A DNA stretch of 64,000 nt from Monocercomonoides exilis. Taxonomy: Eukaryota > Preaxostyla > Oxymonadida > Polymastigidae. Every line of letters begins with the position of its first letter. The first letter of the stretch is position 1. Location: contig LSRY02000047.1 of NCBI GenBank assembly GCA_001643675.2, positions 434,001 to 498,000 on the forward strand, written 5' to 3'. The position numbers and the translations under genes are program-made. Of this stretch, positions 32,648-42,982 are shown piece after piece. The notes under the pieces were generated by a model. The model had not been told where the DNA came from, made no database searches, and saw only the letters and a list, made by a program, of their open reading frames with translations.

Positions 32648-35600
32648 TCAAACTGACTTGTTTTTGAAGAGTCTTCCACATCAGCCACTGACTTCATTAG
32701 AAGGCCCAGCCTCTTTCATTTCTTCAGCTGCAGCTTCGTTTGTATCACCCACAAAGCTGATTGATCCAATGCTTATTGAAAAACTGTATATGGAGAGAGA
32801 AAAGGAGAAGGAGAAGGAGAAGGAGAGAGAAGAAAGTGGGAAAGGAGAGAAAAACAGTGGAAATTTGAAAGAAACAAAAGAACAACAACAACAACCAAAT
32901 CACCAAGAATCTTCTTCTCTTTTGTCCTCTTTTTATTCTTCTTCTTCTCTTCATAACCGTTCAAAAATTCCTCAACTTAGCGAAAATGAGGTGATTGTTT
33001 CGCCTGTTTATTGCGAATTTGACGAAGAAGACGATGATGATGATGCAATTTGGCTGAGAAAAAGGAGGTTGGAAGAGGAAAAACAGAAGGAAGAAGAAGA
33101 AGAGGAGAGGAGGGAGTGGGAAAGAGAAAGAGAAAGAGAAAGAGAAAGAGCAGAGAAGGAGAGGAAACAGAGGAAGATGAATGAGATTGCGAGAAAAGAA
33201 CAAGAAGAAAGAGAAAGGGAAAGGGAAAGATATGCAAAGATGAATGAAGAAGAGGAAGAGGAAAGAGAAGGAGAAGAAAAAAAAAATGAAGAAGCGAAAA
33301 GAAAAATGGAAACTTTATCTTCTAATGAAAGAAGTTTAAATCAGAACGAAATGGAAAACACTTCAAAAACAAGAGAATTTGACATGTCTGTGAATTCTTC
33401 TTCTTCTTCTTCCTCTTCCACCTCTTCTTCTTCTTCTCCTTATCCTTCTTCTTCTTCTTCTTCATTTTCCTCTGCTTTTTCTGAATGGGCAACAGAAAAA
33501 CCGCAGATTAATTCACAATCTTTCGATGAAGCACCACATTTATCTCCATCTGAAGATTTATTTGATATTCATTCAACTTTTCCTTCTTTTGAAGAAGAAG
33601 AGGAAGAGGAAGAGGAAGAGGAAGAATATAATGAAGAAGAAGAAGAAGAAGAAGATACTGAAGGTTTTAAACACAAAGAAGCAAATGAAATGACAGAAGC
33701 AAGACAACAAACAGGAAATAACAGTTCACCCCCTGCTTCTTCTTCTTCTTCTCATTCTCCTTCATCTTCTCCTCTTGGCTTTCTTCCATTCCAGCAACAA
33801 CAACCACTTCGTTCTGATTCTGTGAATGGAAGTCACATTTCATCAGACACGTCATCACAACATTTACAAGACAATTCACAAAACATTTCATCATCATCAT
33901 CTTCTTCTTCTTCTTCTTCCTCTTCCTCTTCCTCTTCTTCTTCTTCTTCATTATCACCTTCTTCTCCTCCTTCTTCTTCTCTTTCTCCTTCTTCTCTTCT
34001 CCTTCTTCCTCAAACGTCCTCAAACCAAAAGCAACCTTCTTTCATTTCACCTCCTATTACACAAAGAAGATCAATTTCTTCTTCTTCCTCTTCTTCAATG
34101 CCAACTGCTTCTGATATATTGAATCAAGATGCAAATGACATAAGCAAAATGAAAAAGAAGAAGAAGAAAAAGAAGAAAAACTCCAAACTTTCACAACAAC
34201 AACAAAAATCAAATATTCATTCTTCTTCTTCCTCCTCCTCTTCCTCTTCTTCTTCTTCTTCTTCCTCTTCTCTCCCTCTCTCTGCCTCAGACTCCCCTCA
34301 AACCATCTCCCCCTGGGGAACCAGCCCCGAATGCGCCTCTGACCGCTCCTCTTTCTCCCATCAGTCACCTTTTCTTGTTTCTCCGGTTGTTTCGAATGCT
34401 TTTAACGCTTCTTCTTCTCCTCATCCTCCTTCATCATCATCATCTTCTTCTTCTTCTTCTTCTTCTATTTCTTCTGATGCTTTTGATGCTTCTTCTCCAT
34501 CATCAACAACATTGTCACCTTTACAACAACCACTACCTTTATCATCATCATCATCATCTTCTTCTTCTTCTTCCAATTATCAAACGCATCCAGTTGTCCT
34601 CTCTCCAACATCTGCTGACAACTCAGCTCTTGTTCTCCCGAATTCTCCTTCGGCCATTTCACATCCTTCTTCTTCTTCTTCTTCTTCTTCTCAAAAAGAC
34701 AATAATAACAACAATAACTCATCATCATCATCTTCTTCCTCTTCCTCTTCCTCTTCCTCCTCCTCCTCCTCTTCCTCTTCATTTCCCCAGTCTGAATCGA
34801 GTTCTGAATGGGCCCAGCGTCTTGTGGATTCGATTGACACGCATTTTCTTCAGTCACAATTGCAAACAGATGAGAAAGTGAACAAGCAATTGAAGAAGAT
34901 GCTGAGGGAAATGAATGAAGAAAAAGAGAGAAAGAGAAAAGAAATGATGAAGGAGAAGGAGAAGGAGAAGATGAGGAAGAGGAGGATGAGAAGAAGAAGA
35001 AGGATGATGATGAAGATGAAGAAAGGGGGGAAGGGGAGAAAGGGGGGAGTTAATGTTGGAAATGAAGATGATGATGAGGAGGAGGAAGAGGAAGAGGAAG
35101 AGGAAAATGATGATGATGGAGAAGAAGATGTTGGCTTTGAAGGCATCGAAGATGAAGAAGTGGAAGAAGAAGGAGAAGAAGAAGAAAACGATCAATACGA
35201 AGAAAGAGAATTCGATGAAGGCATAATCGAAACAGAAGAAAGAAGAAAGAAGAAAATGGAAGATAAAATGAAAGAAAAGGAGAAAGAGAAAGACGAAGAT
35301 GATTTGAGCAGTAAATTGAAGAGGGTTACCTCATTTTCTGCACCCGACATCGCATTTGCAGCGAATTTGGATGGAAAAAACAGAACGGATGAAGAATTTG
35401 CAAGACTTTTAGCAGATTCATTGGCAAATGGAAGAGAAGGAAGGGAAAGTTATAATGAAACAAATAAAACACAAAAATCAAAATCAAAAACGAAATCGAA
35501 GTCAAAAAATCAAAAAGGCAAAGCAAAAAAGGGGAAAAAAGGAAGAAGTTTGAATTTTGAGGAAGAAGAACCAGATTTGTCGTTTAAATCGATCATTGGC

Positions 35601-38600
35601 TCGGCAAAGGCAAGTTCCCGATACGATTTTCTGAACGAGGCAAAGAAGGAGAAGATGATGAAGATGAAAAATGATTCAATAAAGTCTTCTGTTTCTCCTT
35701 CTCATTCTCCCTCTCATTCACCTTCTCCTTCTCTTTCTTCTTCTTCTCCTATCCCTTCTCTTTCTCATCTTTCCCCTTCTTTCAACTCCACAATTCATCC
35801 AACCACTTCTTCTTCTTCTTCTTCTTTTCGTCCTTCTCCTCCTCTTCCTCTCATCCCGAAGCCAACTGTCTATTCCAATGCCTCCTTAACCGCCCTCTTC
35901 GGCTGGATTCCTTCAGACATTTCGCTTCTTCCTTATGTCAAACCAGAACTTCGCATGCAGTTTGAAGAAGAAGAGCGGAAAAAACAAAAAGCGGAAGAAG
36001 AAGTGCGAACACAAAGAGAACAAGAGAAGAAGAAAAAAGAAATTAGAAGGCAAAAACAGCAGGCAACAACGTTTTATGTGAATGGGCAAGCGATCACCCG
36101 CCCCTTTGGCAGGAGAAACACCGAATGGGAAGTGAAATATTGGCATTCGTTTCTGTTTGGCACACAACCTCCGCCTTCTTCTGGAGCTTCTTCTTCGACA
36201 GAAATGTCACCTGCTTCGTCTGCTGCTTCTTCACCCGTGAATTCGAGGCCACAGAGCAGAGATTTTAGAAAGGGGGTGGGGAATGGGAAAGGGGCGGGGA
36301 ATGGATTGTCTTCTCTTTCTTCTTCTTCTCCTTCTTCTCCTTTTGCTTCTCCGTTTTTATCATCTTCCTCTTCTTCTTCTTCAATTGACACAGAAGATTT
36401 GAATGTGAATGAATGCAATGGACTTTCTGCAGAAACAAAGAAGCTGTTATCATTTCTTGTAGCTGGATTTTTCCACAAAAGAGAAGAAGAAGAGGAGGAA
36501 GAAGAAGAATTCAACAGAAATGGAGCAGAAATGCAAAGAAGTGATAGAAACAAGCAAGACAATGAAGTTATTGTGTTTGTGGATGGAGGAAGCGATGTAG
36601 ATGGAAGAGGAGGAAGAGGAGGAAGAGAAGGAAGAGATGGACTTACTCAAAGAAGCATGCCATTTCCTTCTGTTTTATCGCTAACAACCCCTTCTGCTTC
36701 AGTTTCATCTTCTTCCTCTTCCAATTCTTCTTCTTCCACCACATCCTCTTCTTCTTCTTCTCTTCCCATTCAATCCCCCACTCTCCAAACTCCCATCCCT
36801 CCTCCTCCTCCTCCTCCTCCTTTCCTCTCTGCCACCAACAGACAGCCCAGCTTATCCTCCCTCCGCTCTGGCCAAACCATCTCTTCCTCTCTCTCTGCCG
36901 GCACTTTCGCCTCTTCGCAGTCGCAATCATTGGGAGCTCATCGCCTTCTTTTCCCTGTCAAACGCATCCGCTTTACACCTGCTGCTTCAAAACCAATGAA
37001 AAAACTGCCAAATTATACTGCTTCACTCAACATTTCACCAGTTGCTTCTCGTTCTCCGTCACCTAATTCTCCGGTTTCTCCTATTTCTCCGATTTCTCCC
37101 GTTTCTCCGTGCTCTCCGATTGCTGCTGGACAAGGGCAGTCTTCGTTTCATTCATTTCCTTCTTCATCTTCGTTGCCTGTAAGTTCTTCTTCTCCTTCAT
37201 CTTCTTCTCCATCTTCATCTTCTTCATCTTCCTCTTTCTCCTCCTCCTCCTCAACCTCTTCTTCTTCTTCCATGTCCCGCTCCATCTCCGAGTTCATATC
37301 TCAGCTTCAATATGTGTTCACCCCATCGATCGTCGAGATGGTTCGTGTTCTGCTCACAAGAACATCGCAATCAACACCAAAAATGCTGAGTGAAGCAGCA
37401 ATGGAAGCAAGCAAGCTGAAGAAAAGCATGGAAGAAAGCTATAAGAAAAGTGGTAATTATAATGATGATGGAATGGAAAGGGGGAAGGAGAAGGAGAAAG
37501 AGAAAGAGAAAGAAAAGGAGAAAGAAAATGGAAAAATGAAAGATGATGAAGAAGACAATGAAAATGATGCGAAGAAATTTAAGCCTCCAACTTTGTTTTT
37601 CACTCCATACAATCTTCAAAGAAATATCGATAAAAAAGGCAAAGATCTATCATTTTCATCAAAGCCCTCATCATCTTCTTCCCCTCTTCGTTTGTCTCCC
37701 ATATCATCCAGTTCTTTATCAACATCTTCTTCCTCCTCCTCTTCCTCCTCCTCCTCTTCTTCTTCTTCTTCTTCCTCTGTTTCATTCGACCACTCCAACA
37801 TGCCCCTCATCTTCGACCGGAAGCTCAACTACATCGACGACTTTGCCACAGAAGCCGAGAAAAAAGCGCGCGAAGCCAGAGAAAGAGAGGAGCAAGAGGA
37901 GAAAGAGAGAGAAAGAGCTATGCAAAGAGCAAGCGTGCAGCTGTTGCCCACACGAAGCCTGGTTCATTCGAGGCAATCTTCGTTTTCTGACCTGAGGCAG
38001 TTGCATCAGATGGAAAGGGGGAGCAATGGAAAAGCTGTGGCTTTGCCGGGAGGTTTGCCATTGCAAAGAGTAAGTTCATCTTTTTTGTCGTTGGTTTCTT
38101 CAAAACTTGCTTCTTCGACTTCTTCTTCTTCTGTGAATTCTTTATCACCATCTTCTTCCTCTTCTCACGCTTCTCATTCTTCTCATTCTTTATATCGCTC
38201 GCCACGTGGAGATCGCGATTTCTGCATTTCTTTGGCAGGACAGAGCAAAATAGAGAAGAAAAACGGGGCTGAAGCCAAAATGCGCAAAAAGCAGGAAGAA
38301 CTGGACATTTTAGAAGCAGAAAGAGAATTTGAAGAGAAAGAGAGAGAGAAAATGAGGGAAAGAGAAGGAGAAAGGAGGAGAGGAGCCGGAAAGGGGAGAG
38401 GGAGAGAAAACGAGAGAGACAGGGAGAGGGAAGCAGAAGCAGAGCTGTGGAAGATGAAGAAGAAGCAGAAGCAGATGGAGCTTCAGCTTCTTCTGCATCC
38501 GATGCCCAATTCGTCGCAATCTCTTGCCACTGCCACAGGAATAGCTGTCAGCTCGCTCCATTTTAGCACCCCCACATCGTCTTCTCCTTCGACTCCTTAT

Positions 38601-40265
38601 TCTTCCTCTTCTCCTTCCTCTCCTTATGCTTCTGCTTCCTCTTTGTCTCCTTTAACGTCCTCTTCGGTTTTTTCTCCTCCTCAAACTCCTTCTCATCTTA
38701 CTTCTTCTTCCTCTTCCTCTTCCTCTTCTTCTATTTCGACTATTGCTTCTTCTTCTTCTTCTTCTTCTTCTTCTTCTTCTTCTTCTTCTTCTTCTTCTTC
38801 TTCTTCTTCTTCGCTTTCCACTCCAACTTCAACTTTTCGTTCGTCTTCCAAGCAAACTCCATCAAAACTCAGAAATCCGTCTCCTCTTCGGCAGTCCAGC
38901 AGTAATTTATTATGCAAAGATCCTTCTCCTTCTTCCTCTTCCTCCTCCTCCTCCTCTTCTTCTTCTTCTTCTTCTTCTTCTCTTTCGTCTCTTTCGTCTC
39001 ATTCACCGTCTTCCACATCCCAACCACATTTATCATCTTTGACTCCACTTTCATCTGCTCCTTCTCAAATCACTCCTTTCACTCTTCATTCCCTAAACAC
39101 AAAAACAACTTTTTCTTCTTCTGCTTCTTCTTCTGCTTCTTCTTCTTCTTCCTCTTCACAAACTCAAATTCCACAAATGTCTGAAATGCAAAAAGCCCCT
39201 CCAACTCCAATTTATCAGCACCAGACGCCGTTCCTCTTCTCTTCAGTCGCAACACCTGCAAAGACATCTTCTTCTGAAGAAAACAACACCACAAAAATTG
39301 AGTTATCTTTTGATGCAACTTCAGAAAATACACAGCATCAAACAAAAACACGTTCTTCTTCTGTTTCTGCTTCATCCTCTTCTTCTTTTTCTTTCTCTTC
39401 TACTCCTCCTCCTCCTCCTCAATCTCTTCCATTCCATTTGACACTACCAACTTTCGAGTCTTCGCAGCTTCCTCGCACTTTGCTAGGAGCAGGCAGAAAC
39501 CGATCCATCATCGACAAAAGAAGAAAGCACGACGAAGAGAAAATGAATGAGAAGAAGATGAAGTCGATTGTTGTTGAAGATAGGCTGAAGGAGAGAAGAA
39601 AAGCAAACGGTGGTTTGCAAATCAAACAGCTAAAGCAACAACAGCAGCAGCAACTACAGTCATCTTATTCTTCAACAGGAAAGATGTTAAATCGCTCTTT
39701 TTCAGCGAAAAACAAGCCATTGCGAAGTCTGTCAACTGCAAGTGGAGTTCGATTGGACGAAGAGAACAAGCCATTTTCTGTCGTCGAAAGATTTTTGTCG
39801 GTCGACGAAGAAGCAGCAAACAGCGAAAAAAGCAGCGGGACTATAACAGCCAGAAAGAGCGGACTGAAAGAAATGAGAATTTCTTCATATTCATCATCAT
39901 CTTCTTCTGCTACTACTGCTTCTGCAAAATCTGCGACCTCTCTTTTGGTTGAAGCAGCGAATGCAGCTGCAACACAGGCACAGGATGCAAGTTCTGATAC
40001 ACTTGCAGCTACATCATCATCGTCATCATCATCTTCTTCTTCTTCTTCTTCCTCATCCTCATCTTCTTCCTCTCGCAGTTCGCAATTGGCGTTTGCTCAT
40101 CAACAATTGCGAGCAACTGTTAATGCTATTAACCAAAAGAAGAAATCAGCACCAACAAACGAGGAAGAAAAGAAAGATCACAAACTTAGGAAGAGAAGAA
40201 GGTTGGAAGCAGCATTGTATGATGAACTGAAAAAGGAAGTTATGTGGGGAATTGGAAAGAAGTGA
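31142..40265 (+). CDS. Giant Ser-rich, Glu/Lys-rich low-complexity protein, multi-exon
   Basis: The exons 31,142-31,187, 31,241-31,299, 31,354-31,657 and 31,858-40,265 join in phase. The last exon alone is open for about 2,800 codons and ends in TGA. The first in-frame ATG seen is at 31,387; the real start may lie in an earlier exon. The N-terminal part is charged and helical (FLARDRYIAEATLYH, ERRAFHKEQQEKVDRMLFVK). The rest is dominated by serine homopolymers (up to more than 20 residues) alternating with Glu/Arg/Lys blocks likely to form coiled coils. More ordered islands include LFGWIPSDISLLPYVKPEL (about residue 1340 of the last exon), FYVNGQAITRPFGRRNTEW (about 1400), ISEFISQLQYVFTPSIVEMV (about 1800), IFDRKLNYIDDFATEAEKKA (about 1980) and the C-terminus RRRLEAALYDELKKEVMWGI. 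I see no signal peptide, membrane helix or known enzyme domain; function unknown. Many overlapping open frames in this span are by-products of the repeats. Confidence 0.8.
31188..31240 (+). other. Intron (53 bp)
   Basis: GAAAAAG|GTTAATAAAC ... TTCTTTATCAG|GAAACC. AT-rich, and it keeps the frame (codon split after its first base). Confidence 0.75.
31300..31353 (+). other. Intron (54 bp)
   Basis: TATACCAC|GTTTCTTACC ... TTCTTGCTTTAG|ACTATTGC. Phase 0. Removing it joins EATLYH to TIAQTDARHSRM without a stop. Confidence 0.75.
31658..31857 (+). other. Intron (200 bp)
   Basis: CTTGATT|GTATGAATAA ... TTTTTTCTCGTTCAG|CTGAACTTCG. The donor leaves one base of a codon and the acceptor exon needs exactly one, so NDLD joins to SELRVQQNTIVRFL in frame. 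The interior is far more AT-rich than the exons. Confidence 0.7.
32275..32313 (+). repeat. (TCA)n trinucleotide run inside the Ser-rich gene
   Basis: About 13 consecutive TCA codons encoding serine. A second long pure run, (TCT)n/(TTC)n, spans about 38,745-38,813. Most other Ser tracts mix TCT, TCC and TCA. Confidence 0.9.
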
Positions 40266-40729
40266 TAAAAAAAGGAGAAAAGTTTGGAACAAATACGCAA
40301 TATGAGGAGATTCAAACGAATAAATATATTCTTAGAATTACAACTGATAATGAAAAAATGAAAATCTATTCATTTCGTGTTAATGTCATCAGTATTTTAA
40401 AAATTAAAACGAAATAAAATTCATTTTAATTTCAATTTCATTTCAGACATTTTGAACTGTTCTTCTTTTTGGGTTATTTAAAGAATCATGATTTTTTTGT
40501 TAAATAAATAAATTAATAAATATTTTTTTCAACAAAATGTATGCGCTTTTATTTACTGAAAAATACTCAATAATCAACTCAAAATAATTTTATTCATTAT
40601 TTCACTCATTTTAGTGTTTTCATTTTCTGCATCTGATAAATCATCATAGAAAATCTTCAATGTGTTGAGTTTTTTTTCTGTTTTTTATCTTCAAACAAAG
40701 CCTTTTCAGTTGATTCATTCTCTTTTTCT
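40266..40729. other. 3' flank of the Ser-rich gene
   Basis: AT-rich with AATAAA-like strings (for example near 40,319 and 40,505). No gene seen. Convergent with the minus-strand transposase relic that follows. Confidence 0.5.
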
Positions 40730-42570
40730 TCATTTTTTGAATTTATTTTCTTTCTTTTCTTTTTTCCATTCAATAAAAAATTCTTCATCAAAAATTAATT
40801 TTCCAAAATAATCAAACCTTTTTGTTCTTTTCTTCAGAGTCACGGAAGGTTCTTTTTGCAGCTTGGCTAACACTTCGTGCCACTGATGTGACAGTACTCC
40901 GCTCTTCGCTAAAGATGATTTGATTGTTGACGGCAACAAAGATGTTTGCAAAGCTTGTGGAAGCACATCAGCTAGCGCTTCTCGTCGCAAAATAATTGAA
41001 GAAGAAGAAGGTGCTTAGTATTTGGCATTAATTGACTTTTTAAAAACAGCAAACACTGCACGATCCAAAGGCCAGGCAATGCGAGTGGTGTGGGGTGCAA
41101 AGTTGACGATAGCAATTGAAGAATCGGCAAACTTCTTCCATAAGTCAGGCTGCGCTCTTGAAGAATGGGAATCAAGAAGGAGAAGGCAACGTTCATCATT
41201 CTTCTTCAAAGTGTCTCTTCTTTGTGTGATCCCTGGGAGCAACACTTTTTCAGGGTATTTAAGGATAAGTTCTTCATTCATCCGGTCTTCATTTTTGCCC
41301 CAAACATCCAACTACGAATTCAAAACGATGTGTTGTTCATCCGGTAATTTCCTGCAATGCAATATAACAACGCTTTGTTGGGAAAAGCCATCAGCTGCTG
41401 CTGCTACTACAAGAGCAGCATTTGGTATATTCATCAAAACTTTGGAGTAACCAACAGGTATGTCGGAATGATGGAAAACAAGAGAAGAGAAAGAATCAGA
41501 GAGTCGAAGAGAAGATTCTTCAATATTGAAGATGAGAGAGTTGGAATAATGATGTTGATCATGAAGGATTTGAAGAAGAATGAAAAATGTATAAAGAGTT
41601 TGCTGATGTGATTCAGATAGCCCTGGATATCGACGTTTCGAAGGTGAGAAACCTTTTGCTCAGGATTTTTTTGGAGTATTGATAAAGATAGGCTTTTAGA
41701 AATGTTGACTTCATCTTCTTCGTCGAAGTCGTCTTTTTTCATTTCATTGATAACAGTGTTTATCCAAAAAATTATTAATGGATAAAAACAACATATGGGT
41801 GATTATTTTTGAATACATAAGTAATTCTTTTTGAAAAGTCGCAAATGTTTAATTTTCAAATAAATCAAAATTTTTAATTTTGCTCAAATTTCTGTTTCTA
41901 CTCACGAATCTTCTTTAGAATGTGTGAAATAGCATTATCAAGAAATAGATTCCATATTAGTGAAGTTTGGTGTTTGTTAACAAAAATTTGAGCAGAATGT
42001 GAAATTTTTGATTTATTTGAAAATTAAACATTTGCGACTTTTCAAAAAGAATTACCCACATTTTTTTCAAACAAAATTTGCGGTTTGAAAATTCTTATTT
42101 AATACAAACAAAAGTACACTGAAAAGTGAAAATAATAATTAAAGAAAACTTCATCTTTTTTTCAGCTTGAAATTTTGTTTTTGAAATTGTTTTGATGAAA
42201 TCTATCATTTAAATACAAAAACTCTATTCAATGATATACAATCTTCGAAAAATCAACACCCATAAAAAATATATGATTTTAAAAATAAACATGCATACGA
42301 TAAAAAATGAAATAAACTTTTTTTCTCATTGGCGCAGTATAATAACTTGTCACACATTCATATTCTATTTTCAGCACTCCAAATATCGTTTCCTTTTCTT
42401 CCTGCTTGAATAATTCTAATCTTCCATTTTTTCCTGCCTTTCTTCCTTTTTTCACAGTCAATACAGCAGTATCAATTACCGAGCGAGAAAATTCCTTCAC
42501 ATTTGCAGCATCAGCAGCCCAATCTTCCCCATTAGCAATATTTTTCGTTACACGTTCTAATACACTTTCA
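40730..42570 (-). pseudogene. DDE_1 (pogo-like) transposase relic, copy 5, interrupted by MITE A
   Basis: From the top on the minus strand: an N-terminal part at 42,570-42,279 (VTKNIANGEDWAADAANVKE, VKKGRKAGKNGRLELFKQEE), then the MITE A insertion at 41,821-42,055, then 41,742 onward (VSHLRNVDIQGYLNHISKLF). After a frame change come IFNIEESSLRLSDS (first acid block, Asp to Glu, near 41,530), PNAALVVAAADGFSQQSVVI, LLLLDSHSSRAQPDLWKKF (second block, near 41,170), VNFAPHTTRIAWPLDRAVF and ALADVLPQALQTSLLPSTI (near 40,970). A TAG near 41,314 and a TAA near 41,012 interrupt it. It sits between the two giant genes and is convergent with the Ser-rich gene. Confidence 0.75.
41821..42055. mobile_element. 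MITE A, copy 3, nested in a transposase relic
   Basis: GTAATTCTTTTTGAAAAGTC at the left is exactly inverted at 42,036-42,055. The arms are about 76 bp with few mismatches, around a roughly 80-bp centre. It is the cleanest copy of the family in the window. Confidence 0.85.
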
Positions 42571-42982
42571 ATTTAGCGATAAAAAAAAAGATTTCTTTGA
42601 ATAACAGATATTTTCAATTTTATTTTCCTTTTTAATTTCCACAGTTTTAATAATAACGAAAGAATTTATTAACTTGGAATAAATTATTTATGACCTAATT
42701 TATTCCTCATAAATATTTATACCAAGATCGAAATGAAAGTTCAGTTCTTTCATGTTTTCCATTCGATTAAAATAAAGCATGATTTCAAAATAAATGAAAA
42801 GCAAATCTTTAACATAAATAGAAATATTTGAACATTCAAAAACAAAAAACTAAAATTTCAAACTTTAAATACGATCCACCCAAAATATGAATTTTTGAGA
42901 ACCTTTATCATTTCACAAAAGACGTTGATTTGTTGCACACAAGTGTTTTTCTTTTGCTTCGTTTGCAGAAGTTCTCATCGAG
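42571..42982 (+). promoter_or_regulatory. Upstream region of the Pmp-like receptor gene
   Basis: AT-rich, with no distinct promoter motif recognised. It ends in TTTTGCTTCGTTTGCAG just before the start codon, which could be a splice acceptor of a 5' leader exon. Confidence 0.35.

Noticed and set aside
32173-39184. Many poly-Leu, poly-His, poly-Phe and poly-Lys frames on both strands
   Set aside because: They are alternative-frame readings of the (TCN)n serine and (GAR)n tracts of the Ser-rich gene and have no independent motif.
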